Of a DNA stretch of 64,000 nt, positions 8,290-16,506 are shown piece by piece. Both the position numbers and the translations under genes were made by a program. This DNA is from Verrucomicrobiia bacterium DG1235 (lineage in GTDB: Bacteria > Verrucomicrobiota > Verrucomicrobiia > Opitutales > Opitutaceae), in assembly GCA_000155695.1 (NCBI GenBank), contig DS990592.1:1760556-1824555 (forward strand), read 5' to 3'. Positions within the stretch are counted from its first letter, which is position 1, and every line of letters begins with the position of its first letter. The notes under the pieces were generated by a model. The model saw nothing but the letters and a program-made list of their open reading frames with translations, searched no databases and was not told where the DNA came from.

Positions 8290-10392
8290 ATGATTTCTCC
8301 CAATGACCGCGAAAGCGCCGAGCCCAAAGTTCTCCTTCCAGAACTCATCGGCCGCGTCTTCGCGCCAGGCGGCTACCTCCAAACAGCTCTCAACCTCGAA
8401 CACCGCCCCCAACAAGAGCAAATGGCCCGCGCCGTCGCCGCAGGCATGGAGCTCGACGAGCCCCTCATCTTCGAAGCGGGCACCGGCGTCGGCAAATCCC
8501 TCGCCTACCTACTTCCGGGCATCGTGCACGCCACCGAAAGCCAGCGCCCCTGCGTCGTCTCCTCTCACACCATCTCCCTCCAGGAGCAGCTTCAACGCAA
8601 AGACCTCGAAATCTGCCGCACCCTCTTCCGAGCCATTCCGGAGCTGGAAAAATACGCCGACTTCAAATCCGCCGTCCTCGTCGGCAAGGGCAACTACCTC
8701 TGCCCCACCCGCCTCGCCAACGCGATTCGCAACAAGACCGAACTCTTCCCCAACGACGAGCTGGACGAGCTCCAGCGCATCGCCGCCTGGGCCGAGTACA
8801 CCAAGACCGGCCTTCGCCAAGAGCTCAACCCTCTGCCCAACTTCGACGTCTGGGAACAGGTCAATGCCGAAGGCTCCGCCTGCAACCGCAAGAACTGCAC
8901 CCACGACTCCTGCCACTACCAACGCGCCCGCGCCGAGATGCGCAAAGCCCAAGTCGTCATCGTCAACCACTCCCTCCTCTTCGCCCTCCTCAACGCCGGC
9001 GGACTCGCCCCCGGCGCCAAAGGCATCCTCCTCCCCGACGACTTCCTCGTCATCGACGAAGCCCACACCACCGCCGAAGTCGCCACCGAGCACTTCGGCG
9101 CCCGCATCTCCAGCTACGGCGTCGACCGCCAGCTCAAGATGCTCTTCAACCCGAAACGCAAGTCCGGCATCGTCCGCAAATTCGCCCACCCCAAGCAGCT
9201 CCAGTGCATCGTCGACGCCCAGGAGGCCTGCCAGGAATTCTTCGGCTACCTCGTCGCCACCCACCTCGCCAAACACAAGCTCGTACGCATCTCCGAACTC
9301 GGCTGGTGCGAGCCCACCATCGTCGGCCCCCTCCGCGCCTGCGTGCAGACCATGGACGGCATCCTCTCCAAGATCGAGGACGGCCCCATGCACGACGAGA
9401 TCAAGGACCAACGCGGCCGTATCCACAGTTATTATACAGGCATCCGCCGCTTCATCGACCTCGCCGAAGAAGACCACGTCCACTGGATCGAAAAAAGCGG
9501 CCGCGCCGGAAACATCTGCACCCTACGCACCGCCCCCATCGACATCGCCCCCTACCTCCGAGAAGAGCTTTTCAACAAGGAAATCTCCGTCACCCTCACC
9601 TCCGCGACGCTCTCCATAGCCCGTGACATGAAACCCTTCCAGGCCAAGATCGGCGCCGAGCACGAGACCGCCGAAATGGTCGACTCCCCCTTCGACTACG
9701 AAAACCACACCCGCGTCTACATCGCCACCGACGTCCCCGTTCCCTCCCGCGAAGACCCGCGCCTCGCCATCGAAACCCTCATCGACTACATCCGATACTG
9801 CGTATCCAAAGTCTCAGGAGGCTCCCTCGTACTCTTCACCTCCTACCACGACCTGCGCAAAGTCACCGACGCCCTCGAACACGAATTACAAGCCGCCGGC
9901 CGCCCCTTCTTCGCCCAAGGCCAAGGCATGGGCCGCACCGAGATGACAGCCGCCTTCCTCGCCTCCGGAAACGGCGTCCTCTTCGGCACCGACTCCTTCT
10001 GGACCGGCGTCGACGTCCCCGGCCCCGCCCTCTCCCAAGTCATCATCACCCGCCTCCCCTTCGACGTCCCCACCCACCCCATCGCCGAAGCCAAATCCGA
10101 ACACATCAAAGAACGCGGCGGCAACCCCTTCGCCGAGATGAACCTCCCCGAAGCCCTCGTCAAATTCCGCCAAGGCATTGGCCGCCTCATCCGCACCAAA
10201 GACGACAAAGGCATCATCACCATCCTCGATTCCCGCATCCTGCACAAAAGCTACGGCCGCCAATTCCTGCAAAGCCTCCCCAAGTCAAAATTCATCCGCA
10301 TCTCCAAGCCCGACCGCGACGCCCGCTTCCTCGAAATCCACCAACAACTCCCCAGCAGGAGCGACCTCGACCGCGAACCCCCAAATAGATAA
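8290..10392 (+). CDS. dinG: ATP-dependent DNA helicase, DinG/XPD-like (superfamily 2)
   Basis: A 700-residue 5'-3' helicase of the DinG/XPD type, which unwinds damaged or R-loop DNA using ATP. Walker A is EAGTGVGKSLAYLLPG (~62-77), motif II is VIDEAHTT, and the C-terminal helicase half has VLFTSYHDLR, LFGTDSFWTGVDVPGPALSQ and FRQGIGRLIRTKDDKGI. Candidate iron-sulphur ligands lie between motifs I and II: GKGNYLCP and then CNRKNCTHDSCHYQRA, followed by VIVNHSLLF. It starts 79 bases after the permease and appears to stand alone. The family is certain; the symbol dinG rather than a yoaA-type paralogue is the best guess. Confidence 0.88.
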   Translation: MISPNDRESAEPKVLLPELIGRVFAPGGYLQTALNLEHRPQQEQMARAVAAGMELDEPLIFEAGTGVGKSLAYLLPGIVHATESQRPCVVSSHTISLQEQLQRKDLEICRTLFRAIPELEKYADFKSAVLVGKGNYLCPTRLANAIRNKTELFPNDELDELQRIAAWAEYTKTGLRQELNPLPNFDVWEQVNAEGSACNRKNCTHDSCHYQRARAEMRKAQVVIVNHSLLFALLNAGGLAPGAKGILLPDDFLVIDEAHTTAEVATEHFGARISSYGVDRQLKMLFNPKRKSGIVRKFAHPKQLQCIVDAQEACQEFFGYLVATHLAKHKLVRISELGWCEPTIVGPLRACVQTMDGILSKIEDGPMHDEIKDQRGRIHSYYTGIRRFIDLAEEDHVHWIEKSGRAGNICTLRTAPIDIAPYLREELFNKEISVTLTSATLSIARDMKPFQAKIGAEHETAEMVDSPFDYENHTRVYIATDVPVPSREDPRLAIETLIDYIRYCVSKVSGGSLVLFTSYHDLRKVTDALEHELQAAGRPFFAQGQGMGRTEMTAAFLASGNGVLFGTDSFWTGVDVPGPALSQVIITRLPFDVPTHPIAEAKSEHIKERGGNPFAEMNLPEALVKFRQGIGRLIRTKDDKGIITILDSRILHKSYGRQFLQSLPKSKFIRISKPDRDARFLEIHQQLPSRSDLDREPPNR

Positions 10393-10410
10393 TCCACACA
10401 CACAACCCAA

Positions 10411-10433
10411 CGTGGGAGCGTGCTTGTCACGCG
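10411..10433 (+). repeat. REP-like hairpin element
   Basis: CGTGGGAGCGTGCTTGTCACG can fold as GCGTG-CTTGT-CACGC. A diverged relative (GTAGGAGCAAGCTTGTCACG) is at 31886-31907. Both sit in intergenic DNA and resemble REP elements known in other bacteria. Confidence 0.45.
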
Positions 10434-10517
10434 AAAATGCCAACCCCGATCCCTTCAAGGCTCTTATAGCTTCTTCGCGGTAAATCCACACTCCACCCCA
10501 AACCTTTTCCTTCCCGC

Positions 10518-10724
10518 CTACTCCTCGTCAAAATCCAGCAGATCCCCGGGCTTGCATTCCAACGCCTTGCAAATTGCTTCCAGCGTAGAGAACCGCACCG
10601 CCTTCGCCTTCCCTGTCTTGAGAATCGAAAGATTCGCCAAGGTCAATCCCACGCGGTCCGCCAGCTCCGTCAACGACATGCCCTTCTCACGCATGCGTTC
10701 ATCTAATTTAACCCGTATCGGCAT
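10518..10724 (-). CDS. Cro/CI-type HTH transcriptional regulator (YozG-like)
   Basis: A 68-residue protein that is essentially one helix-turn-helix domain: MPIRVKLDERMREKGMSLTE, then LADRVGLTLANLSILKTGKA, then STLEAICKALECKPGDLLDF. It begins three bases after the stop of the DUF2975 membrane protein on the same strand, so the two are almost certainly co-transcribed. Such pairs are common, with the HTH protein regulating its own operon. Two operator-like repeats in front of the upstream gene (11375-11437) are its likely sites. Confidence 0.88.
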   Translation of the reverse strand: MPIRVKLDERMREKGMSLTELADRVGLTLANLSILKTGKAKAVRFSTLEAICKALECKPGDLLDFDEE

Positions 10725-10727
10725 AGC

Positions 10728-11375
10728 TTATACAGTTAGCTCCTGTTCCTCACGCATTTTCGTCCCCAATCGGAAGACTTCCGACAAGACCAATACACTA
10801 ACACCGGCTATCAACTGCATAAAGTTCATCTCAAAATTTCCATCGAGTTGAAAGCCCGTCGTTCTCAACGAGGAATCCGCGTATCCCGAAACCACAAGCC
10901 GCAAAAGAGCTTGGCCAAAAGTCCCTACAATCAAAAGGACTCCAATCAAACGAACCCGCCCGGCATTCACCTCCACAAACGGATCGCCCTCTGAAACCGT
11001 ATCCAAAATATCCTTCAGCTGCTTAATGAACACTAGAAAAAACGCTAGCACCACTCCAGATACCACAGCTATAAGCAGTACCAGCTTCACGCGTCCGGCA
11101 CTCGTTTCGATTGGGTAAAAGACCTGCACCCAAGTCCCTTCATTAAACTCGACCCGGCCTTCCCTCCCATCTCGATCAACTGCCGATAAACTGGACGTAT
11201 CTATACCGGAGGCATAGCCTGTGTAGCTAAATTCCCAATCCGACTTGGGATTCCCGCTGCTGCTAGCCGCATAAACCAAAGCGAGCGGGACAAGCACAGC
11301 CATAATAACAGAGCCCCACCAGCAAACCGTGAGGACCAGTTTCAAGACACGCAGGGAAAGTGATGATTGCTTCAT
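10728..11375 (-). CDS. DUF2975 family membrane protein
   Basis: A 215-residue integral membrane protein with four predicted helices: ~10-32 (LKLVLTVCWWGSVIMAVLVP), ~97-122, ~138-160 and ~178-200 (MNFMQLIAGVSVLVLSEVFR). The loop between helices 1 and 2 is the extracytoplasmic part. The arrangement and the coupling to a YozG-like HTH gene are typical of the DUF2975 family, for which no biochemical function is established. The ATG at 11375 overlaps the first operator-like repeat, which suggests tight autoregulation. A sensor or antagonist of the HTH protein is a plausible role, as an inference only. Confidence 0.78.
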   Translation of the reverse strand: MKQSSLSLRVLKLVLTVCWWGSVIMAVLVPLALVYAASSSGNPKSDWEFSYTGYASGIDTSSLSAVDRDGREGRVEFNEGTWVQVFYPIETSAGRVKLVLLIAVVSGVVLAFFLVFIKQLKDILDTVSEGDPFVEVNAGRVRLIGVLLIVGTFGQALLRLVVSGYADSSLRTTGFQLDGNFEMNFMQLIAGVSVLVLSEVFRLGTKMREEQELTV

Positions 11376-11396
11376 TTATCGTTTTTCAATAAATTT
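11375..11396. promoter_or_regulatory. Operator-like repeat 1 upstream of DUF2975/HTH operon
   Basis: TTTATCGTTTTTCAATAAAT is itself an imperfect palindrome (TTTAT-YG-TTTTT-CR-ATAAA). It recurs 41 bases further upstream, starting at 11416, which is close to four helical turns. It touches the start codon of the membrane protein gene. Confidence 0.55.
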
Positions 11397-11415
11397 CACC
11401 TACCTAGCAAGGTTA

Positions 11416-11437
11416 TTTATTGTTTTTCGATAAATTT
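11416..11437. promoter_or_regulatory. Operator-like repeat 2 upstream of DUF2975/HTH operon
   Basis: TTTATTGTTTTTCGATAAAT differs from repeat 1 only by two compensating changes that keep the palindrome (T/C and A/G swapped between the arms). That pattern suggests selection for a dimeric binding site. Confidence 0.55.
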
Positions 11438-11530
11438 GTTGATTTTCCCCTCGAGCATTAAGCAAAAAACGTCGCTCTCAGAATGTCCCCCAAACAGAAG
11501 TAAATAAACTACTCCCACATTGAACTCCAA

Positions 11531-11821
11531 CTACCTCGGCTTAGCCTCAACAACCACCAAAGGCGTACAGCTCCCTTCCACAAGATCCCTCACCAACACG
11601 GTGTAAGAGCTTCCCACCCGCGCAGCGCCTTCGACCTTACCTCTGCTAAGAGTTACCAGCCGATCATCCCGCTCAAGTTTTAGCACCACGCTTTTGTCGA
11701 AAGATTGAGTCACCATCGCCGGCAGCAAAACTTCCTCATAGCGACAATCCCCATCCTTCCCCTGGCAACCAGCCAACCAAATAGCCACCAAACTCACTAA
11801 CGAAACTCCTACTGCCTTCAT
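11531..11821 (-). CDS. Small putative lipoprotein of unknown function
   Basis: A 96-residue protein starting at the ATG at 11821. The N-terminus MKAVGVSLVSLVAIWLAGCQ has a lipobox (LAGC) with the lipidated cysteine near residue 19. The mature part contains CRYEEVLLPAMVTQSFDKSV and ends LVEGSCTPLVVVEAKPR, with two further cysteines that could form a disulphide. The frame extends further upstream to 12208, but that would cover the TPR gene on the other strand and lacks a signal sequence, so the shorter start is used. It is probably anchored in the outer or inner membrane. Confidence 0.6.
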   Translation of the reverse strand: MKAVGVSLVSLVAIWLAGCQGKDGDCRYEEVLLPAMVTQSFDKSVVLKLERDDRLVTLSRGKVEGAARVGSSYTVLVRDLVEGSCTPLVVVEAKPR

Positions 11822-11950
11822 ATTAATATACCCTTCTCTTTCACAAGGTTTTCCATAACAAGCAACGAACAAACCGAGATACTCGACCGCAAAAATAAAA
11901 AAACAATTCGTGCCCATTCGTGCCATTCGTGGGCAAAATACACCTCCCAC

Positions 11951-12256
11951 ATGAAAACCGAACGCTTCCAAACCCTCGTATCCAAAAATCCAAACAACGA
12001 GCTCTTCCGCTTCTCTCTCGCCCAAGCCCTTATCGACGAGGGACGTCACGAAGAAGCCATCGAACAGCTCGACTTCTGTATCCAAAAAAAGGACGACTGG
12101 ATGATGGCCGAAATCCTCAAAGCCAAATCCCTCCTTTCCCTCTCCCGTCCCACCGACGCCAAGCCCGTCCTCGAACACGCACTCCACCTCGCTATCGAGC
12201 AACACCACGAAGCCCCCGAAGCCGAAATCCGCAAACTCCTCGAACCTCTCACCTAG
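11951..12256 (+). CDS. Small tetratricopeptide-repeat protein
   Basis: A 101-residue helical protein with two to three TPR-like units: FSLAQALIDEGRHEEAIEQL, followed by AEILKAKSLLSLSRPTDAKP and LEHALHLAIEQHHEAPEAE. TPRs mediate protein-protein contacts and no catalytic domain is present. It starts at an ATG after a 130-base gap and ends 47 bases before the ceramidase-like gene. A partner cannot be named. Homologous small TPR proteins are common in verrucomicrobial genomes. Confidence 0.75.
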   Translation: MKTERFQTLVSKNPNNELFRFSLAQALIDEGRHEEAIEQLDFCIQKKDDWMMAEILKAKSLLSLSRPTDAKPVLEHALHLAIEQHHEAPEAEIRKLLEPLT

Positions 12257-12275
12257 CGCGGTGCTTTAGCCCGCG
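12254..12275 (+). repeat. Short intergenic hairpin between TPR and ceramidase-like genes
   Basis: CGCGG and CCGCG arms enclose TGCTTTAGC right after the TPR stop codon. No T-run follows, so it looks like a REP-type hairpin rather than a terminator. Confidence 0.3.
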
Positions 12276-12303
12276 TCATCAACCCTCTCCCCAACCCCAC
12301 CCC

Positions 12304-13563
12304 ATGAAAAAACAACTCTTCACCCTACTCGCCCTCGCAAGTCTAGTCCTCACTTCCACCATCCACGCCGGCCAGCTCGAAGTCGGCGTCGCCACCATCG
12401 ACATCACTCCTAAGCAAGGCGTCGAAACAATAACCGGCATGGGCGGCATCACCGCCGTCGTCGACAAGATACACGACAAGCTTTCCGCCAAGGCAATTGT
12501 ATTCAAAAACGGCGAACAAAGCGTCGCCCTCATCTCCCTAGAACTCATCGGCTTCGGAGCCGAATACGTTGAGCGAATCCGCAGCGAGGTCACCAAACAA
12601 ACCGGCATCGAAAACGTCATCTGCGCCGTCACCCACACCCACGGTTCCGGCAGCGCCAGAGACGAAGTCGCCGAACGCATCGTCGGCCAAGCCATCGAGG
12701 CCGCCATCACCGCAAACGCCAGCGTCGAGCCCGCCAAGATCGGCTACGGACAAGGCGAATGGAATGGTGGATACAACCGCCGCGTCATCAAGGAAGACGG
12801 AAGCGTCGAAATGCTCTGGAACAACAGCGACCGCATCGACAGCACTCCCGTCGACGACGAAGTAGGTGTTGTCCTGATACAACGCGCCAGCGACAACTCT
12901 ACCCTCGCCACCCTCGTCAACTACGCGGTCCATCCCGTCATCAGCATGAACTTCGAAGAGCTCATCATCTCCGCCGACTACCCCGGCGCCATGGCTCGAA
13001 AAATCGAAGCACAGCTCGGCGGCACCTGCATCTACTTCATGGGAGCCTCAGGCGACATCAATCCCTACGATGCCGGCATGTTTCGCTTCGCCACTCCCGA
13101 GCAAGTCTTCGCTTCGGTCGACCAACTCGGCGAAGAGCTCGCCACCGAAGTCCAAAAGGTCGCTACCGAAATCAGCGCCTCCCTTGCCGACGTCTCCCTC
13201 GAATTCGATGCCTACCCCCTCAATCTCGCGCTACGCGAAAACGGTCCCCACGGAGCCAAAGACCAAGTCGCCGAAGTCGACACCTTCCTCATCGATCGCC
13301 AACTCGCCTTCGTAAGCCTACCGGGCGAGATTTTCGTCGAGCTAGGCATGGGCCTGAAAGAACGAAGCCCCGCCGAGATGACCTTTGTCATCACCTGCGC
13401 CAACCGTCACTTCCGCTACGTCCCCACCCTCCAAGCCGCTTGCGAAGGAGGCTACGGCGCCACCAGCGGCACCGTCCTCGAAGTCGGCGCCGGCGAACTC
13501 ATGATCCATAAAGCCCTCGTCAGCCTCAAACATCAGATAGGCCAAGTTAAGCCTCTCGAATAG
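12304..13563 (+). CDS. Secreted neutral ceramidase-like protein (alkaline ceramidase N-terminal domain)
   Basis: A 419-residue protein with a signal peptide (MKKQLFTLLALASLVLTSTI, cleavage probably after HAG). The body resembles the N-terminal domain of neutral/alkaline non-lysosomal ceramidases: VGVATIDITPKQGVETITGM, VALISLELIGFG, CAVTHTHGSGSARDE (candidate zinc-binding His pair), YAVHPVISMNFEELIISADYPG and FMGASGDINPYD. It is much shorter than full ceramidases and lacks the C-terminal domain; similar short proteins are widespread in Verrucomicrobia and Planctomycetes, where the substrate is unproven. The ATG at 12304 is chosen because the signal peptide begins there. A decayed copy of residues ~178-233 lies at ~14430-14604. 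Confidence 0.8.
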   Translation: MKKQLFTLLALASLVLTSTIHAGQLEVGVATIDITPKQGVETITGMGGITAVVDKIHDKLSAKAIVFKNGEQSVALISLELIGFGAEYVERIRSEVTKQTGIENVICAVTHTHGSGSARDEVAERIVGQAIEAAITANASVEPAKIGYGQGEWNGGYNRRVIKEDGSVEMLWNNSDRIDSTPVDDEVGVVLIQRASDNSTLATLVNYAVHPVISMNFEELIISADYPGAMARKIEAQLGGTCIYFMGASGDINPYDAGMFRFATPEQVFASVDQLGEELATEVQKVATEISASLADVSLEFDAYPLNLALRENGPHGAKDQVAEVDTFLIDRQLAFVSLPGEIFVELGMGLKERSPAEMTFVITCANRHFRYVPTLQAACEGGYGATSGTVLEVGAGELMIHKALVSLKHQIGQVKPLE

Positions 13564-13598
13564 CGAAGCGGCCCAAGACCTCTGGAGCGAACCCACCC

Positions 13599-14087
13599 TC
13601 AATTCATCTTGTCGACGACCAGCCTATGCTCCTCGTCAAACACCCAAGCGTCTTCGTAGTCTACTTCGAAAATGTGACCATCTGGATCCTTGAAGTAACC
13701 AGCGATTCCCCACTCGGTTCGCGTCGCCTTCTTCAACAAACTACCACCCGCCTTCACCGCTCGATTTAATATCAACGGCACCTCTTCAGGCGTTTCCGCC
13801 AAATAAATGAGGGCTATTCCCGGAAAACCGGATCCTTCCGCGGATTCATACCGCGCGTCTTTCGCCAAGTCCTCTCTCGAGATTAAACTAAGCGAATATC
13901 CACCTAGGTCAAACTTCGCAAACCCGTCATGCCCAGTCGGCGATTTCTTCCAACCCAAGCTCTCATAAAACGCCGCAGATCGAGGCACACTCTGAACTCC
14001 AAGCAGCACCATGTGCAATCGTTGGCTTGGAGCAATAGACTCAGTTTCCGCAACAGTGAATTGATGTCCTACAGGTTTGTTCAACAT
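13599..14087 (-). CDS. VOC (glyoxalase/dioxygenase superfamily) protein
   Basis: A 162-residue protein with paired beta-alpha-beta-beta-beta modules of the vicinal oxygen chelate fold: HMVLLGVQSVPRSAAFYESL at ~29-48 and a C-terminal module ending TEWGIAGYFKDPDGHIFEVD. The DPDGHIFEV segment holds the usual C-terminal metal-ligand Glu. Members include lyases, dioxygenases and resistance proteins, and the reaction cannot be assigned. It converges with the ceramidase-like gene (35 bases between the two stops). Confidence 0.82.
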   Translation of the reverse strand: MLNKPVGHQFTVAETESIAPSQRLHMVLLGVQSVPRSAAFYESLGWKKSPTGHDGFAKFDLGGYSLSLISREDLAKDARYESAEGSGFPGIALIYLAETPEEVPLILNRAVKAGGSLLKKATRTEWGIAGYFKDPDGHIFEVDYEDAWVFDEEHRLVVDKMN

Positions 14088-14427
14088 ATCTTTTTAGGCT
14101 AATCAGGTTTTGGCTATAAAGCACGCATACAGTGCAAGCGAGAGACAAGAGAAACACTCCCCAACGCTACTTCCCTTCAAGTCATTAGCGTCTACAATTC
14201 GCGCCCTACTCGCTAACACTCATGTAACCACTCGCCTTCGGATACGCCGACTCACTTTCCCCTCCCGAAGGCCATCGTATCCAGATTATGGCGTCAGCCA
14301 ACTTCCCCGCAGGCGCGTATACAAAACCGTCGCGGTCGATTGACTAGCGAAGCCGACGCCAGACTGAATTTCCGAAAATTGCCAAACCTCGTCACCGCTT
14401 CCCAAACTCACGCGAGCCCCGATTCCA
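14088..14427. other. Intergenic stretch between VOC gene and ceramidase fragment
   Basis: About 340 bases with no recognised gene. It may hold more eroded copy sequence, but no similarity to the ceramidase-like gene could be seen by eye. Confidence 0.4.
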
Positions 14428-14604
14428 TGGGGATTGCCCCCACCTCTCCCGTCGACGTCGAAGCAAATGTAGTCCTGGTACAACGCCCCAGCGACAGCTC
14501 CACCCTCGCCACCCTCGTCTACTACGCGGTCCATCCCGTCATCAGCATGAATTTCGAAGAGCTCATCGTCTCCGCCGACCACCCCGGCGCCATGGCTCGA
14601 AAAC
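14428..14604 (+). pseudogene. Decayed fragment duplicated from the ceramidase-like gene
   Basis: The encoded stretch SPVDVEANVVLVQRPSDSST, then LATLVYYAVHPVISMNFEEL, then IVSADHPGAMARK matches residues ~178-233 of the protein at 12304-13563 almost residue for residue. The nucleotides are also near-identical (for example the run coding YAVHPVISMNFEEL). It has neither the start nor the end of the gene, and it continues into unrelated sequence at the AraC regulator's 3' end. It is a dead partial copy. Confidence 0.85.
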
Positions 14605-14610
14605 CACGCC

Positions 14611-15564
14611 CTAGCTCGCAGCCAAAGTCCGCGCTCGATGCTCCTGCGGGCTCACCCCTCGCACTCGCTTGAACGCCGAACTCAGAGCGAACGGACTGCT
14701 ATAGCCAACCCGCTCCGCCACCGTGCCAACCGTCTCGTCAGGCTCGCACAACAAATCCGCCGCCAAGGCCAAACGCCACTGCGTAAGAAATGCCATCGGC
14801 GGCTCTCCCACCACTTCATTAAACCGACGCGCCAGCGCCGCTCGAGAGACCCCTACCTTCGCCGATAAACTATTAAGCGTCCAAGGATGCGAAGGATTCT
14901 GGTGAATGAGCTTCAACGTCCGCCCCACCACCTTGTCGCCCTTCGCTTGATACCAAGGCGCATCCTGCAGCTCCTTCTTTCCAAACCACGTTCTGAGAAT
15001 CGCGATAAGAAGCATGTCCAGCAATCGATCCAACACCGCCGCCTGGCCGGGCGCATCCCGCGCCATCTCGTCGTTCAAAAGCTGCACCAGCGGAGAATCC
15101 CACTCCTCGCTCTTCACCCACAAAAGCGGCGGCAACGCCCCGCGCAAACGCTCGCTCACATCAGCCATCGACTCGTAGCTACCAATCAACATTAGCGTCG
15201 AAGCCCCCGCATCGTTCCCCCAAGTACGCACCCCCAACTTCATCTCCTCGGAAAGCGATCGCCCATCGGGAGCTCTGCAATCCTGCCCTGGATGAATGTA
15301 AACCGTCGGCTGCGTCGCCGTCCCGTCTGTAATCGTGTAATGCCCGGGCGCTCTCGTTATCGCCACATCCCCCGGACCGAGAACGACACACTCTCCGTTG
15401 TCGTGGAAAATATGGCACTCGCCCCGCACCATCGCGATGACCGTCAACGGAGAATCCGCCTCGACGCGCAAGCTCCAAGGCGATGCCAACAAGCCGCGCA
15501 GCGCAAAAGCGCCCCGCGCCCGAGGCCCTTCCAATAATCCACTGAACTCATCGATTTCTTCCAC
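14611..15564 (-). CDS. AraC-family transcriptional regulator with cupin sensor domain
   Basis: A 317-residue regulator. The N-terminal cupin domain (AraC-type, cupin_6) reads DEFSGLLEGPRARGAFALRG, then ADSPLTVIAMVRGECHIFHD, then LGPGDVAITRAPGHYTI. The C-terminal double HTH of the AraC type contains LNSLSAKVGVSRAALARRFN and VAERVGYSSPFALSSAFKRV. The start is uncertain. A GTG at 15657 is in frame but would overlap the divergent reductase gene; the GTG at 15564 aligns with the usual domain start and leaves about 75 bases for divergent promoters. Context suggests it controls the reductase/DUF1772/SnoaL set. Confidence 0.85.
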   Translation of the reverse strand: MEEIDEFSGLLEGPRARGAFALRGLLASPWSLRVEADSPLTVIAMVRGECHIFHDNGECVVLGPGDVAITRAPGHYTITDGTATQPTVYIHPGQDCRAPDGRSLSEEMKLGVRTWGNDAGASTLMLIGSYESMADVSERLRGALPPLLWVKSEEWDSPLVQLLNDEMARDAPGQAAVLDRLLDMLLIAILRTWFGKKELQDAPWYQAKGDKVVGRTLKLIHQNPSHPWTLNSLSAKVGVSRAALARRFNEVVGEPPMAFLTQWRLALAADLLCEPDETVGTVAERVGYSSPFALSSAFKRVRGVSPQEHRARTLAAS

Positions 15565-15639
15565 TTTAGACGATTGCTTATGGACTTGAGCATCCGAGCT
15601 ATGGCCGACTCTCCGATAATCGGTTAGTCTAAGTGTGTT

Positions 15640-16506
15640 ATGAAAACGAATACACACACACCGTCAACCCAATCCAAGAAAACCGTCCTCGTCATCGGCG
15701 CGAACGGCAAAACAGGCCGCCGCGTCGTTCAGCGGCTACGCGATGCCAACTACCCAGTCAAGGCAGCCTCACGCTCGAGCGAGACGACCTTCGACTGGTC
15801 GGACCAAAGCACTTGGGCCCCAGCCTTGCAAGGAACGCAAGCAGCCTACGTCACCTATTATCCGGATCTCGCCTTCCCCGGAGCCGCGGACAAGATCGAG
15901 GCCTTCGCCAAGATCGCGGTCAGCCTAAACGTCAAACGACTCGTCCTCCTCTCCGGTCGCGGCGAAGAAGGCGCCCGCGACGCCGAAATCCGACTCGAAC
16001 AGTCAGGGGCCGAATGGACCATCCTTCGCTGCGCCTTCTTCAACCAAAACTTCAGCGAAGCCCTCAGCGAAGCGATCAAGCACGGCGTATTCTCCATGCC
16101 GGTCAAAAACGCAGCAGAGCCCTTTCTCGATGCGGACGATATCGCCGAGATCGCCTTCGAAGCACTCACCAAAGACCGCCACATTGGGCAACTCTACGAG
16201 TTGACGGGACCAAAGCTGCTCTCCCTCGAGCAAGTCGCCCAAGAGCTCAGCGACGCCATCGGCCGCGAGGTCAAGTTCCAGGCAATCTCCCAATCAGACT
16301 ATGCTACGGAACTCAACCAGCACGGCTTCCCCATCGAAGAGGCAAACGCCATCGCCGAGCTATTCGTCGAAGTCCTCGACGGCCGCAACGCCTACGTGAC
16401 CAATGGCGTACAGCGAGCCCTAGGCCGAAAGCCCCGAGACTTCGCCGAGTATGCCCGCCAAGCAGCCGCCACAGGCATCTGGAACCTGGAGACCGCCCTG
16501 TCATGA
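15640..16506 (+). CDS. NAD(P)H-binding NmrA-like oxidoreductase/regulator
   Basis: A 288-residue atypical short-chain dehydrogenase. The N-terminal Rossmann motif VLVIGANGKTGRRVV is at ~13-27, followed by RLVLLSGRGEEGARDAE and WTILRCAFFNQNFSEAL, typical of the NmrA/HSCARG group and NAD(P)-dependent quinone-oxidoreductase-like proteins. A classical Tyr-x-x-x-Lys pair is not evident, so it may sense redox cofactor or reduce a small quinone-like compound. It overlaps the next gene by four bases (ATGA) and diverges from an AraC regulator; that arrangement recurs in many bacteria. Confidence 0.8.
   Translation: MKTNTHTPSTQSKKTVLVIGANGKTGRRVVQRLRDANYPVKAASRSSETTFDWSDQSTWAPALQGTQAAYVTYYPDLAFPGAADKIEAFAKIAVSLNVKRLVLLSGRGEEGARDAEIRLEQSGAEWTILRCAFFNQNFSEALSEAIKHGVFSMPVKNAAEPFLDADDIAEIAFEALTKDRHIGQLYELTGPKLLSLEQVAQELSDAIGREVKFQAISQSDYATELNQHGFPIEEANAIAELFVEVLDGRNAYVTNGVQRALGRKPRDFAEYARQAAATGIWNLETALS

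Noticed and set aside
8509-9483. 324-residue minus-strand frame within dinG
   Set aside because: A shadow of the C-ending codon style of dinG; composition (Gly/Ala/Glu/Asp/Val) is the mirror of the coding strand.
11531-12208. 225-residue start for the small lipoprotein
   Set aside because: Overlaps the TPR gene on the other strand; the lipobox signal begins at the downstream ATG.
11920-12303. Long N-terminal extension of the ceramidase-like protein
   Set aside because: Arg/Pro-rich shadow of the TPR gene in another frame; the signal peptide begins at 12304.
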